Below, in pieces: positions 54,831 to 63,317 of a DNA stretch of 64,000 nucleotides. The first letter of the stretch is position 1. Every line of letters begins with the position of its first letter. A program made the position numbers and the translations under genes. The stretch spans positions 25,766 to 89,765 of the forward strand of contig JAYRRR010000071.1 of the NCBI GenBank assembly GCA_041910015.1, written 5' to 3'. The DNA comes from RPQJ01 sp041910015 (GTDB taxonomy: Bacteria; Pseudomonadota; Gammaproteobacteria; Steroidobacterales; Steroidobacteraceae). Under the pieces are notes generated by a model. The model searched no databases and was not told the origin of the DNA. It was given only the letters and a program-made list of their open reading frames with translations.

Positions 54831-55496
54831 TCACGCGCCGCCAGCGGGCCGCGCGCGTGCGGCGGCGGCGAGCAGTCGCGTCACCTCGGCGTCGTCGGTC
54901 TGGTCGAAGCGGTCGTACCACTGCCCCACGGACCCGAACCACAGAGGCGTGCGCAGCGTCACGATGCGCTCGGCGACGCGCTCGATGCGCTCGACCGCTT
55001 CCGGCGAAGCCACCGGCACCGCCACGACGACCGGATTCGCCTTCAGCATCTGCACGGCGCGGGCAGCAGCCTCCATGGTCGCACCGGTTGCGAGCCCATC
55101 GTCGACGACGATCGCCATGCGCCCCCGCACGTCGAGTGGCGGCGCATCGCCGCGGTAGGCACGCTCGCGACGCGCGAGTTCTTCCCGCTCCCGCTCGAGG
55201 ACCGTTGCGAACGCGCGTTCCGCATCGGGGACGAGCGCGAGCACGTCGTCGTTGCGCACGACGGCGCCACCGCTGGCGATGGCGCCCATCGCCAGTTCGG
55301 GCTGGAAAGGCACGCCGAGTTTGCGCACGCAGAGGACGTCGAGCGGCAGGCCAAGCACCATCGCCACCTCGTACGCGACAGGCACGCCGCCGCGCGGCAG
55401 CGCCAGCACGACGGCACGCGGATCCGTGACGTACGGCTGCACGGCGCGCGCGAGTTGGCGGCCTGCCTCCGCCCGATCCCTGAAGCCCCGCGTCAC
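54831..55496 (-). CDS. Phosphoribosyltransferase
   Basis: The 221-residue protein has the PRPP-binding motif MAIVVDDGLATGATMEAA and the N-terminal VLALPRGGVPVAYEVA, typical of the type I phosphoribosyltransferases often called predicted PRTases (DUF-type, related to erythromycin-esterase neighbours). The GTG at 55496 is the best start because GGAGGTG lies 6 bases upstream; an earlier GTG at 55505 would overlap prs. The gene directly follows a PRPP synthetase gene, so substrate PRPP may be passed on. The base or other acceptor is unknown. Confidence 0.75.
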   Translation of the reverse strand: MTRGFRDRAEAGRQLARAVQPYVTDPRAVVLALPRGGVPVAYEVAMVLGLPLDVLCVRKLGVPFQPELAMGAIASGGAVVRNDDVLALVPDAERAFATVLEREREELARRERAYRGDAPPLDVRGRMAIVVDDGLATGATMEAAARAVQMLKANPVVVAVPVASPEAVERIERVAERIVTLRTPLWFGSVGQWYDRFDQTDDAEVTRLLAAAARARPAGGA

Positions 55497-55501
55497 CGAG
55501 T

Positions 55502-56509
55502 TCACCTCCCGCGTGGCCGGCTCTCCATCTCGCGCAACGCGACGACCGAGCCGCCGTGCTCGATGCGCCGCACCGCCTCCGCGAACAGGCTCGACGCCGG
55601 CAGCACGTCCAGCGTGCATCGTGAACCCGCGGGCATCTGCAGGCGCGTCGGCAGCAACGTGTCGGTGGTCACCAGGCGGTCGGGACCGTCGGGCCCGAGC
55701 AGACGCTCGGCGCCCAGCGCGAAGACGCCGTGCGTCGCGAACGCCGTCACCGAGCGTGCCCCGGCGGCACGGCACGCCTGCGTCGCGCGCAGCACCGTGG
55801 TGCCGGCGCCGATCAGGTCGTCGACGATGCAGGCATGCCGGTCGCGAACGTCGCCGGCGAGCAGGTCGCCGGTCACGACGCCTCCGGACCGACGCTTTTC
55901 GTAGACGGCGAGACCCACGTCGACCGTCGTGCGGCCGACCAGGAGTTCCTGCACGCGCTGTGCGCGCTTGGCGCCGCCGAAATCCGGCGAGACGATCACG
56001 AGCGGTTCGTCGACCCGGCGACGCGCGATGTCGTCCGCCAGCAGCGGCGCCGCCTCGAGCAGGTCGACGCTGCAGCGGAACGCATTCTCGAACGCCGCCA
56101 CGTTGTGCACGTCCATCGTCACGACGTGATCGACGCCCATGGCCTCGAAAAGCTGCGCGACATAGCGGGAGTTGACCGGGTCGCGCTCCTTCGTGCGCCG
56201 GTCCTTGCGCGCATAGGCAAGGTACGGCAGACAGGCGGTCACGCGTGCCGCGCCGGCGTCCTTGATCGCGCGGATGGCGAACAGCACGCGCACCAGCCGG
56301 TCGTTCGCGCTGGCCTGCTCGTCGCCACTGAGCGCCTGGACGAGATACGCGTGGCGACCGCGGACGCTGACGAGCGGCCGGGTCTTGTGTTCGCCGGCTT
56401 CGTACTCGCGCTCCTCGAGGGGCGCGAGTTCGAGACCGAGGGCCGCGGCCATGCGCCCGGCGAAGGGACGCGTGGCCTGCGGCGCGAAGAGCAACGGTTC
56501 GGCGTTCAT
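55502..56509 (-). CDS. prs: Ribose-phosphate pyrophosphokinase-like protein
   Basis: The 335-residue protein resembles PRPP synthetases: the ATP-binding PYLAYARKDRRTKERDPVNS, VTMDVHNVAAFENAF, IVSPDFGGAKRAQ, the flexible-loop KRRSGGVVTGD and the ribose phosphate site CIVDDLIGAGTTVLRA. It makes PRPP from ribose 5-phosphate and ATP. It differs from housekeeping Prs in the loop (KRR rather than KRR-x-x-N) and in its long N-terminal part, and may be a second, specialised copy coupled to the phosphoribosyltransferase. AGGACCAGG precedes the ATG. Confidence 0.82.
   Translation of the reverse strand: MNAEPLLFAPQATRPFAGRMAAALGLELAPLEEREYEAGEHKTRPLVSVRGRHAYLVQALSGDEQASANDRLVRVLFAIRAIKDAGAARVTACLPYLAYARKDRRTKERDPVNSRYVAQLFEAMGVDHVVTMDVHNVAAFENAFRCSVDLLEAAPLLADDIARRRVDEPLVIVSPDFGGAKRAQRVQELLVGRTTVDVGLAVYEKRRSGGVVTGDLLAGDVRDRHACIVDDLIGAGTTVLRATQACRAAGARSVTAFATHGVFALGAERLLGPDGPDRLVTTDTLLPTRLQMPAGSRCTLDVLPASSLFAEAVRRIEHGGSVVALREMESRPRGR
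55503..55509 (-). promoter_or_regulatory. Ribosome binding site overlapping the prs stop codon
   Basis: GGAGGTG on the reverse strand lies 6 bases before the GTG at 55496 and overlaps the prs stop codon (TGA at 55502-55504). It decides the start of the phosphoribosyltransferase gene and implies translational coupling to prs. Confidence 0.65.
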
Positions 56510-56549
56510 CCTGGTCCTGGCGATACGCCGCCCGTCGCGGCAGTGCCCG

Positions 56550-56906
56550 CTAGCTGACGGGCTTCTCGCGGAGCTTGGTCTCGCCCCTCAGCGTGGACAT
56601 GCGCTGCTGCAATTGTCGCCGGGCGGCGTCGAACGCGTCGCGCAGCACGACGTAGACGTCCTCGTGTCCCAGGCGGTCCGGCCGCTCCATGTCGACGACC
56701 ACGTCCTCGCCCGGCAGGGTGAGCTGGACCTTGACGTTGAAGACCTTGCCCTGGTGGTGGTGCCGATGCGGCGAATCGACGACCACGCGGCAGGACTGGA
56801 TACGATCGCTGAAAACGCCCAGATGGCCGGCGAGCTCGCGCACGCGAGTCTCGACCGCGGGGGAGGTTTCCATGTGCCTGAAGGTGATTTGGACAGGGAT
56901 GGTCAC
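56550..56906 (-). CDS. hpf: Ribosome hibernation promoting factor (HPF/RaiA family)
   Basis: The 118-residue protein has the short HPF fold: IPVQITFRHMETSPAVETRV, the conserved basic patch SPHRHHHQGKVFNVKVQLTL and HEDVYVVLRDAFDAARRQL. It would bind the 30S subunit and silence ribosomes in stationary phase. The start is a GTG at 56906 with AGGGA nine bases upstream; the longer frame to 57110 overlaps the divergent gene and is not HPF-like. It leads a leftward group hpf-prs-PRTase-cupin-porin. Confidence 0.85.
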   Translation of the reverse strand: MTIPVQITFRHMETSPAVETRVRELAGHLGVFSDRIQSCRVVVDSPHRHHHQGKVFNVKVQLTLPGEDVVVDMERPDRLGHEDVYVVLRDAFDAARRQLQQRMSTLRGETKLREKPVS

Positions 56907-57079
56907 GATTCTGAGTCCCTCTGCTGTGACGTCCTCGTGGACGGTTTCATTGTCGAACGACGCGGCCCGACGACCATAGGTATTGATCGCAGGGAACCCA
57001 GGCGTCGTGCCCAAGAGTACACTGCCGGAAGCGCCCGTCGAGATCCGAATCTCGCGTGAACGCAGCCCATCACGAAGCC

Positions 57080-58669
57080 ATGCTCGATGCACCCGCCACC
57101 CGGGCCGCATTCGTTGCTGCGATGCAAACGCCGGCCCCCTACGCCGCGCGACACGCCGTCGTGCTGCCTGTCCGTCTCGTCGAGACGCACGTTTCCTGGG
57201 TGTTCCTGACGGGGCCCTACGCCTACAAGGTCAAGAAGCCGCTGCGGCTGTCGTTCCTCGACTATTCGACGGCGGCGCGCCGCAAGGCCTTCTGCCACGA
57301 GGAACTGCGTCTCAACCGGCGCCACGCGCCCGGACTGTACGTCGACGTCGTGGGCATCGGCGGCACGCCGACAGCGCCGTGCGTCGGCGCCCCGGACGGC
57401 GCGTTCGAGCATGCGCTGTGCATGCGGCAGTTCGATCCGCAACTCGAATTGACGCCACTGCTGGCACGGGGCGCAGTGGACGGCGAAGAAATCGGGAGGC
57501 TCGGTGCCGACCTCGCGCAGATGCACGTCGCAGCGCAACGTGCCGACGCCGCGAGCGGCCATGGCCGACCCGACCGGCTGCACCGCGTCACGCTCGACAA
57601 CTTCGACGCAATCCGAAGCGGCCTGGCCGACGCCACTGGGTGCACGCGTCTCGACGAGCTGCAGCGGGACCTCGACGCATCGTTTGCGGGCGTCGCCGAC
57701 ACGATGGAGCGGCGGCGGCGCGACGGCTTCGTGCGCGAATGCCACGGCGACCTGCATTGCGGCAACGTCGTCCGCTGGCAGGGACGGCTGGTCGCGTTCG
57801 ACGGGCTCGAGTTCGACCCAGCGCTGCGCTTCATCGACGTCGCGAATGACATCGCCTTTCTCACGATGGACCTCGCTGCGCACGGCCGCAGCGAGCTGCG
57901 CCACGCGCTGCTCGAGACGTGGACGGCCGCCTCGGGCGACTACGCCGCCGTGGCCCTGCTGCCCTACTACGAACGCTATCGCGCACTCGTGCGCGCCAAA
58001 GTCGCGGTCCTGCGCGGTGGCCAGTCGGCGGAGGCGAGCGTCGAATCGCAGCGCAGCGCACGGCAGTACCTCGCCTGGGCATCGGCACGCGGCCAACCGC
58101 ACCGGCCACGGCTCGTCGTGATGGTCGGTCTGTCGGGGTCGGGCAAGACCTGGCTGGCACGCCGGCTCGCCACGGCGTGCGAGGCGCTGCATCTGCGGTC
58201 CGACGTCGAACGCAAGCGCCTCGCCGGTCTCGGACCGCTCGACGATTCGCGCTCGCCGCCCGACGGTGGCCTGTACACGCGCGAATTCGGCGAACGTACC
58301 TATGCGCGCCTGCGTGAATGCGCGCACTCGTGTCTCGCGGGTGGCGCGAACGTGATCGTCGACGCGGCCAATCTGCGTCACGACGAACGCTCAGGCTTCC
58401 TGCGTCTCGGCCAGGAGTTCGGTGCGGACGTGAGACTCGTACATTGCCACGCGCCGCTCGCGACGCTGAAGCAGCGCGTCGCCATGCGGCGGACCGGCAC
58501 CGCCGATGCCTCCGAGGCGACCGTCGAGCTGCTCGACCGGCAGCCGGGCTATTGGGAGCCGTTCGACCATGCCGAGCGGCCGCTCGTGCGTCGCATCGAC
58601 ACGGGTGACGCCCACGACGTCGAACGCCTCGTCGCCGAATTGCGCCGCTCTGACACAACGGCGCCATGA
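57080..58669 (+). CDS. Aminoglycoside phosphotransferase-kinase fusion (AAA family ATPase)
   Basis: The 529-residue protein has an N-terminal APH-like domain (ETHVSWVFLTGPYAYKVKKP, ECHGDLHCGNVV, FDGLEFDPALRFIDVANDIAF) and a C-terminal P-loop kinase domain (VVMVGLSGSGKTWLARRLA, VIVDAANLRHDERSGFL). The HGDLHCGN motif is the catalytic loop and D-x-D the metal site. Proteins of this two-domain kind are widespread but unassigned; antibiotic resistance is not implied. The ATG at 57080 or the upstream GTG at 57056 may be the start; no clear ribosome site is seen for either. Confidence 0.8.
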   Translation: MLDAPATRAAFVAAMQTPAPYAARHAVVLPVRLVETHVSWVFLTGPYAYKVKKPLRLSFLDYSTAARRKAFCHEELRLNRRHAPGLYVDVVGIGGTPTAPCVGAPDGAFEHALCMRQFDPQLELTPLLARGAVDGEEIGRLGADLAQMHVAAQRADAASGHGRPDRLHRVTLDNFDAIRSGLADATGCTRLDELQRDLDASFAGVADTMERRRRDGFVRECHGDLHCGNVVRWQGRLVAFDGLEFDPALRFIDVANDIAFLTMDLAAHGRSELRHALLETWTAASGDYAAVALLPYYERYRALVRAKVAVLRGGQSAEASVESQRSARQYLAWASARGQPHRPRLVVMVGLSGSGKTWLARRLATACEALHLRSDVERKRLAGLGPLDDSRSPPDGGLYTREFGERTYARLRECAHSCLAGGANVIVDAANLRHDERSGFLRLGQEFGADVRLVHCHAPLATLKQRVAMRRTGTADASEATVELLDRQPGYWEPFDHAERPLVRRIDTGDAHDVERLVAELRRSDTTAP

Positions 58670-59307
58670 GGGCGCGCCCGCTCACGCAGGTGTCCTTCCG
58701 CGAGGGCGTCCAGGCACTGACCGCGCGCGATCGCCGGCTGGCGGACATCGTCGAGCGGCACGGGCCCCCACCGCTCTTCGCACGACCCCGCGGCTTCGAG
58801 AGTCTCGTCTGGATCATCCTCGAGCAGCAGGTCTCGCTCGCCTCCGCGCGCGCGATGCTCGTGCGGTTGCAGCAGGCGCTCGACGGCGTCGTCACACCGC
58901 AGGGCATCGTCGCGCTCGGCACGGCCGGCCTGCTGGCGCTGGGCTGCACGCGGCAGAAGGCCCGCTACGTGCACGATCTGGCCGGACGCGTCGTCCAGGG
59001 TCGCTTCCGGCTCGATCGCGTGGCGAGTCTCGACGACGCCGCGGCCGAAGCGGCGTTGCTCGACGTTCCGGGCATCGGTCCGTGGACCGCGGGCGTCTAC
59101 CTGCTGATGGCGTTGCGACGTCCCGACGTCTGGCCGCCGGGCGACCTCGGGCTGCACAAGTCGATGATGGAGGTGCGGTGCCTGCCGCACGTGCCGTCGA
59201 GCGCCGAGGCGGCCGGGTACGCGCTGCGCTGGCGGCCATGGCGTGCCGTGGCGGCGCGACTGCTGTGGCATGCGTACCTGTCGCGGCGGACCCGGACCTG
59301 GGGATGA
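58666..59307 (+). CDS. HhH-GPD DNA glycosylase (AlkA-like)
   Basis: The 213-residue protein is a DNA-3-methyladenine glycosylase II-type enzyme without the AlkA N-terminal domain. SLVWIILEQQVSLASARAML is the opening helix bundle, LLDVPGIGPWTAGVYLLMAL is the helix-hairpin-helix, and the catalytic aspartate lies in the following PPGDLGLHKSMMEV. It removes alkylated bases. The ATG overlaps the preceding gene's stop. Confidence 0.9.
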   Translation: MRARPLTQVSFREGVQALTARDRRLADIVERHGPPPLFARPRGFESLVWIILEQQVSLASARAMLVRLQQALDGVVTPQGIVALGTAGLLALGCTRQKARYVHDLAGRVVQGRFRLDRVASLDDAAAEAALLDVPGIGPWTAGVYLLMALRRPDVWPPGDLGLHKSMMEVRCLPHVPSSAEAAGYALRWRPWRAVAARLLWHAYLSRRTRTWG

Positions 59308-59313
59308 CGCAGG

Positions 59314-59388
59314 CTACTTCCTGTTGCGGCGCGTGCGGACGAAATACAGCACCGCGACGACCGCGGCGACGAGCAGCACCCACTTCAT
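59314..59388 (-). CDS. Very small single-pass membrane protein (24 residues)
   Basis: The reverse strand encodes an ATG followed by KWVLLVAAVVAVLYFVRTRR and a short basic tail, a plausible single membrane helix with a basic stop-transfer end. No strong ribosome site precedes it. Small proteins of this type are common but hard to prove. It lies between convergent and divergent neighbours with no overlap. Confidence 0.35.
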   Translation of the reverse strand: MKWVLLVAAVVAVLYFVRTRRNRK

Positions 59389-59513
59389 GACGACCGACCC
59401 CGTGACCTCGAACGGGCCGATGCTAGCAAACCGGCCGTGGCCGCGCGGGCTTGCGTCGCAGTCTTCGTGGCAACGATCGCGTCGGGACACCCGCTGCGGG
59501 TAGAGTCACCGCC

Positions 59514-60461
59514 GTGCACACTCTCGAACCGGAATTGCGCGCGTTGCACGCCGAAGGCGTGATCGACGGCGACACGGCAGCCCGCGCACTGGCCCGCGAT
59601 CGCGGCGCCGTGTTCTCCCTGCACGCGGAACTGCGTGCCGCGCTGTATGCGGGCGTGCTGCTGGTGATGGGCGGCCTGGGGATCGTCCTCGCCCGCAACC
59701 TCGACCGCGTCGGTCCGCTGGCCATCGTGGCGGCGATCGCGTTCGTCGCTGCGGCCTGCGTCGTGCCCGCCCTGCGCGCAAAGCTCGCGGGCCACACAGC
59801 TTCCGTCGCCGGCGACTACCTGCTGCTGCTCGCGGCGCTGCTCGTGAGCGCCGACCTCGGTTACGCCGAGCGCCAGTTCACGCTGCTCGGCCCGTCGTGG
59901 TCGTGGCACCTGCTGCTGCTCGCGGTCGTGCACGCTGCCATCGCCTACGCGTTTGCCTCGCCGCGGGTGCTCGCGGCATCGCTCGCCACGCTCGCCGGCT
60001 GGTTCGGCGTCGGCAGCACGCCGGGTGATGCGCTGCAGGTCTTCGCTGCGACGCCCGCACTCGGCGCCCGCGCCCTCGCCTGCGCGGCGGTGATCGCGGT
60101 CTGGCGCCTGGCCGATCGTCGAGCGCGGCCGTCTTCGCCCTTCACGGACGTGTTCGACCACGTCTCGGCGAATCTGGCCTTCCTCGGCGCGATCGCCTGG
60201 TGCGTCCACTGGCCGTGGCTCGCGGCCGGCCTGCCCCTGCTCGCGGCGCTGGCCTGGGTCTCGGTGCGTCGCGGGCTCGACACGGCTCGCGAGGCGTTCA
60301 TCGTGTATGGCGTGGTGTATGCGGCCATTGGCCTGTGTGCCGCCACGCTGCCGCGCCTGAACGGCATCAGGTCGTCGCTCGGATTCATGCTGCTCGTCGT
60401 GTGCGCCGCGGCCGCGACGTTGTGGAGCCTGCGCCGGCGGCTCGCGGAGCGCGGCAGATGA
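59514..60461 (+). CDS. DUF2157 membrane protein
   Basis: The 315-residue protein begins with a soluble part, HTLEPELRALHAEGVIDGDT, followed by about eight hydrophobic helices (ALYAGVLLVMGGLGIVLARN, LLLLAALLVSADLGYAERQ). DUF2157 proteins are predicted integral membrane proteins without a known function. The GTG at 59514 is chosen as it starts the conserved region; GGTAG lies before it. Its stop overlaps the next gene's start (ATGA). Confidence 0.75.
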   Translation: MHTLEPELRALHAEGVIDGDTAARALARDRGAVFSLHAELRAALYAGVLLVMGGLGIVLARNLDRVGPLAIVAAIAFVAAACVVPALRAKLAGHTASVAGDYLLLLAALLVSADLGYAERQFTLLGPSWSWHLLLLAVVHAAIAYAFASPRVLAASLATLAGWFGVGSTPGDALQVFAATPALGARALACAAVIAVWRLADRRARPSSPFTDVFDHVSANLAFLGAIAWCVHWPWLAAGLPLLAALAWVSVRRGLDTAREAFIVYGVVYAAIGLCAATLPRLNGIRSSLGFMLLVVCAAAATLWSLRRRLAERGR

Positions 60462-61579
60462 GTCGCTGGCGTCCGTCGGTGGCGGAGGAGCGATGGCTCC
60501 AGGTGGCGTCCACGTTGGGTGTCGCGGTTCCGCAGGCGGCGCTGACCGCGCGCACAGGCCGTTGGCGCTGCACGGGCCCGATTGCCCGCGTCGCGTTGTT
60601 CGTGCTCGGCCCGGTCGCCGCCGTGCTGTGCGTCGGCCTCCTGGGCCTCGGCAGCGAGACGGCACTGCTCGTCGCCGGCGTGATCGTCACTGTTGTCGCC
60701 GAATGGCTCTCGGTCTCGAGGCGCCTGTACGCGTCCGGCATCGAGGAAGGCCTGGGCGTGGCCGGCTTCCTGCTGCTCGGCGCCTGGCTCACGACGGCAA
60801 CCGGGGCGGGGCGGGATTTCGCCGGCGGCTCGGTCGACACGCTGATGCTGATCGCGGCGGCCGGCGCGGCCGGAGGGCGACGCCTCAATGCGTTCGTCAC
60901 GACCTGCGCCGCGATTGCGCTGGTGTACTGGGCCGGATCGACGACGTCCGCGCATGTCCTCGACCGGTCACTCGGCGCCGGCATGACCTCGTTCGTCTTC
61001 GGCATGACGCTCGCCGCGGTGGCGCTCACGCTCGGTGCGCGGGAGTTCCGCCGCCCGTCGTCCGATCGCATGCTCGACTGGCTCGTCGCGACGCTGCCGG
61101 TCGCCGCGTACGTGCCGCAGGCAGCGTGGCACCGCTACGAGGCCGTGGTGCCGGCCGGTGTCGTCGGCGCGATCGACGCGACTCGTGCCGCCACTGTGCT
61201 GCTGCTGCTCGCGCTCGGCGCGGCAATGCTGCTCACGGGCCTGCGACGACGGCGTCATGCGCCGTTGCTCGGCCTTCTCGGCTGCATCGTCTGCCTCGCC
61301 GTCGAATGGTTTCCGGCCAGCGGCCTCGCCATCGAAACGTGGCTCATCCTCTGCGGGCTCGCCGCACTGGTGGCGGGCTTCGTGCTCGAGCGCCACCTGC
61401 GACAGCCCCGCGACGGCCTGACGTCAGCGTCGCTGACGGACGATGGCGACCTGCTCGACCTGCTGCAGAACGCCGGCACCGCGCTGCTCGCGCAGCGCGC
61501 GACACCGTCCCCCGCGGAACCTGCCTTCGGGCCCGGCGAGGGACGTTTCGGCGGCGGCGGCGCCAGCGGCGGCTACTGA
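60458..61579 (+). CDS. Multi-pass membrane protein (DUF4401-like)
   Basis: The 373-residue protein has about ten hydrophobic helices (ALFVLGPVAAVLCVGLLGLG, GLGVAGFLLLGAWLTTATG, AATVLLLLALGAAMLLTGLR) and a C-terminal soluble tail ending GRFGGGGASGGY. Membrane proteins of the DUF4401 kind usually follow DUF2157, which is what is seen here; the name is tentative. The glycine-rich C-terminus is unusual. A transport or envelope-maintenance role is possible but not shown. Confidence 0.6.
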   Translation: MSRWRPSVAEERWLQVASTLGVAVPQAALTARTGRWRCTGPIARVALFVLGPVAAVLCVGLLGLGSETALLVAGVIVTVVAEWLSVSRRLYASGIEEGLGVAGFLLLGAWLTTATGAGRDFAGGSVDTLMLIAAAGAAGGRRLNAFVTTCAAIALVYWAGSTTSAHVLDRSLGAGMTSFVFGMTLAAVALTLGAREFRRPSSDRMLDWLVATLPVAAYVPQAAWHRYEAVVPAGVVGAIDATRAATVLLLLALGAAMLLTGLRRRRHAPLLGLLGCIVCLAVEWFPASGLAIETWLILCGLAALVAGFVLERHLRQPRDGLTSASLTDDGDLLDLLQNAGTALLAQRATPSPAEPAFGPGEGRFGGGGASGGY

Positions 61580-61581
61580 CG

Positions 61582-61896
61582 CTATTTCAGCGTCGCGTAA
61601 TAGGCGGCGACGTTGGCGACATCGTCAGCGCTGAGCTTCTTGGCAGCCTTCGCCATCTTCGCGTCCTTCGTGCGCTTGCCGCTCTGGTATTCCTGCATCG
61701 CCACGACGAATTCCTTGGTCGACAGCTTCCCGGCCGTGATGTCCGGCGACTCGTCGTCGCCCTTGCCATCGTCGCCGTGACAATCGACGCAGTATTCCTC
61801 GGCCTTGGCCTTGCCCGCAGCGACATCCGCTGCGACGGCGGGAACGCAGGCGAGCGAAGAAACGGCGAGGAACATGGGCAGTGCGACGAACTTCAT
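61582..61896 (-). CDS. Small class I cytochrome c
   Basis: The 104-residue protein has a signal peptide (FLAVSSLACVPAVAA) and a single haem motif CVDCH, with the methionine axial ligand likely in MAKAAKKLSADDVANV. It resembles small periplasmic electron carriers such as cytochrome c4/c5 halves. GGAGA lies seven bases before the ATG. Its ATG overlaps the stop of a truncated tri-haem gene, so the pair once formed an operon. Confidence 0.85.
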   Translation of the reverse strand: MKFVALPMFLAVSSLACVPAVAADVAAGKAKAEEYCVDCHGDDGKGDDESPDITAGKLSTKEFVVAMQEYQSGKRTKDAKMAKAAKKLSADDVANVAAYYATLK

Positions 61897-62219
61897 GGCT
61901 TGTCTCCGGATGGTGATGGCGTCGGACCCGACAGGGGCCCGAGGGCCGCCTGCAGCGTCACGTCCGCGACCGATTCTACCTCCGGCTCCACGTGACATCG
62001 ATCGCAATTGCGGCGCGACGCGAACGCCCGCTGGCCGCCATGACAGACGAAGCAGGTCTGTCGGACCCGGTGGTCGGCGCGCGTGATCGGCAAGCTGCGG
62101 CTCACGTCGAACAGCTCGAAATGGCAGTCCGGACAGTGCATCCCGGGCCCGGTGTGCCGCTTGTCGCAGAACGTCACCTTGCCTGCGCCGTTGCCGTCGA
62201 ACCCGATCGCGCGCAGCAT
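61893..62219 (-). pseudogene. Headless tri-haem cytochrome domain
   Basis: From the ATG at 62219 the frame reads LRAIGFDGNGAGKVTFCDKR, then MHCPDCHFELF, TCFVCHGG and NCDRCHVEPE, giving three CxxCH motifs in about 60 residues. This is the core of a small periplasmic multi-haem protein. No signal peptide is encoded upstream; instead the frame runs into unrelated sequence of the decayed island. Without export no haem can be attached, so it is probably dead, although the haem domain itself is intact. Confidence 0.6.
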
Positions 62220-62435
62220 CTCGCTCAGGCCGGGCTCAGTGTTCGACCTCACGCTGTCCGCGTGGCGGCTGGGCGAATGCCTGCTGTCTGCTGAGCGGCT
62301 CGCCAACGTCTCGGGCGCCAACCGCTCCACCATCAGTGTGCATGTGGAGTGCACGGGCTTGCATGGTCGTGAACATGTGTCGTTGTCAGGACGGCGTCGT
62401 GTCGCCGACAATCGCATCGCACATGCCGACAACAC

Positions 62436-62643
62436 CGGATCGGGCAGGAAGCTGCTCACTGCAACGTCGCTGTTGCTGGTCGCTCGAGCCGTCATGGGGT
62501 CGCCAGACATCCACGGGCGCGCCAACCATGCCGCCCGCGCCCGCCTGGTGGGGGTCGCCCGCAAACGCGCACGTCGTCGCCGCAGCCCCGTCGTGCAGGT
62601 CGACAAACATGGCTTCGAGAAAGTCCGCGTTGGTGATGCTCAT
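62436..62643 (-). pseudogene. Frameshifted start of an island primase/helicase protein
   Basis: From the ATG at 62643 the frame reads SITNADFLEAMFVDLHDGAA and ATTCAFAGDPHQAG, the N-terminus of a replication protein found in integrative elements. Near 62538 the similarity jumps to another frame, which gives AAWLARPWMSGDP and SDVAVSSFLPDP. The rest of the protein is missing. It starts 3 bases after the stop of the small gene upstream, as in intact islands. The family name is from memory of the pattern and needs a search. Confidence 0.45.
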
Positions 62644-62646
62644 GGC

Positions 62647-62865
62647 TCACCCCCGGACGTGCCCGGCACCTTCGGCGGATGGCTCGAATCGCCCCATCCG
62701 CAGGGTCGACGGCACCACTCGGGCATGACGGTAGCGGGGTCGCGTGGCGGCCCTGCTGAACCGGTTGTGCGCCTGGATCGTCCTGACGTGGGTGAACGTA
62801 ACGGACCGACGTTGCGACACTCGCGCCGCGACCGTCGCCGGTGGCGCAGGCTTCTTGGGCCCCAT
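62647..62865 (-). CDS. Small basic island-encoded protein
   Basis: A 72-residue frame starts at an ATG with AGGGG eight bases upstream and reads GPKKPAPPATVAARVSQRRS and then THVRTIQAHNRFSRAATRPR. It is strongly basic and has no membrane segment. I do not recognise a family. It sits between higA and the primase remnant on the same strand, and its stop is 3 bases from the primase start. Confidence 0.45.
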   Translation of the reverse strand: MGPKKPAPPATVAARVSQRRSVTFTHVRTIQAHNRFSRAATRPRYRHARVVPSTLRMGRFEPSAEGAGHVRG

Positions 62866-62912
62866 GATCGCGCCCCTTCGTGCGCCCTTCAAAGGAATCG
62901 TCGCGCCAGTCG

Positions 62913-63317
62913 CTACGACATGAACGCATCGGCCGGCAAGCCGAAGCGCTCGGACAGCCGCGCAATCTGGCGCACGTTCAGCCGCCGCTTGCCGCTCAGA
63001 ACGGCGCTGACGACGCTTTGCGCACCAATCTCCGGCAGGTCCTTCTGCGTGAGCCCGTGCTGCTTCATCAGCTCGCGCAGGAACGCACGGGCCGGCATCT
63101 CGCGCATGGGCGCATGTGCCGCCTCGTACTCCGCCACCAGGTCGCCCAGGTAGTCCGCCAGGCGCGCGAGCGGGTGCGATTCGTCCGCGCCGCCGGCATC
63201 GAGCACGGCATCGAGCGCCGCCGTCAGGCGCCGACAGGCGGCCTTGCTGCGGGGCAGGGCCAGCAGCGGCGCAACGTGCGGCCAGTGGCGGATTGCGGTC
63301 TGTACTTCGTTGCTCAT
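62913..63317 (-). CDS. higA: HigA-type antitoxin
   Basis: The 134-residue protein has an XRE helix-turn-helix near the C-terminus (LMKQHGLTQKDLPEIG, SGKRRLNVRQIARLSERFG) and an N-terminal acidic region that should bind the toxin. HigA antitoxins bind and neutralise HigB and repress the operon. Its ATG overlaps the toxin stop (ATGA), the toxin-first order typical of higBA. Confidence 0.88.
   Translation of the reverse strand: MSNEVQTAIRHWPHVAPLLALPRSKAACRRLTAALDAVLDAGGADESHPLARLADYLGDLVAEYEAAHAPMREMPARAFLRELMKQHGLTQKDLPEIGAQSVVSAVLSGKRRLNVRQIARLSERFGLPADAFMS

Noticed and set aside
57080..58669. Aminoglycoside resistance gene
   Set aside because: The APH-like domain belongs to a widespread fusion family with a P-loop kinase domain; there is no sign of a resistance context.
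62220..62435. tRNA or attachment site at the island junction
   Set aside because: No cloverleaf, T-arm consensus or direct repeat could be recognised in this stretch; it appears to be degraded sequence.
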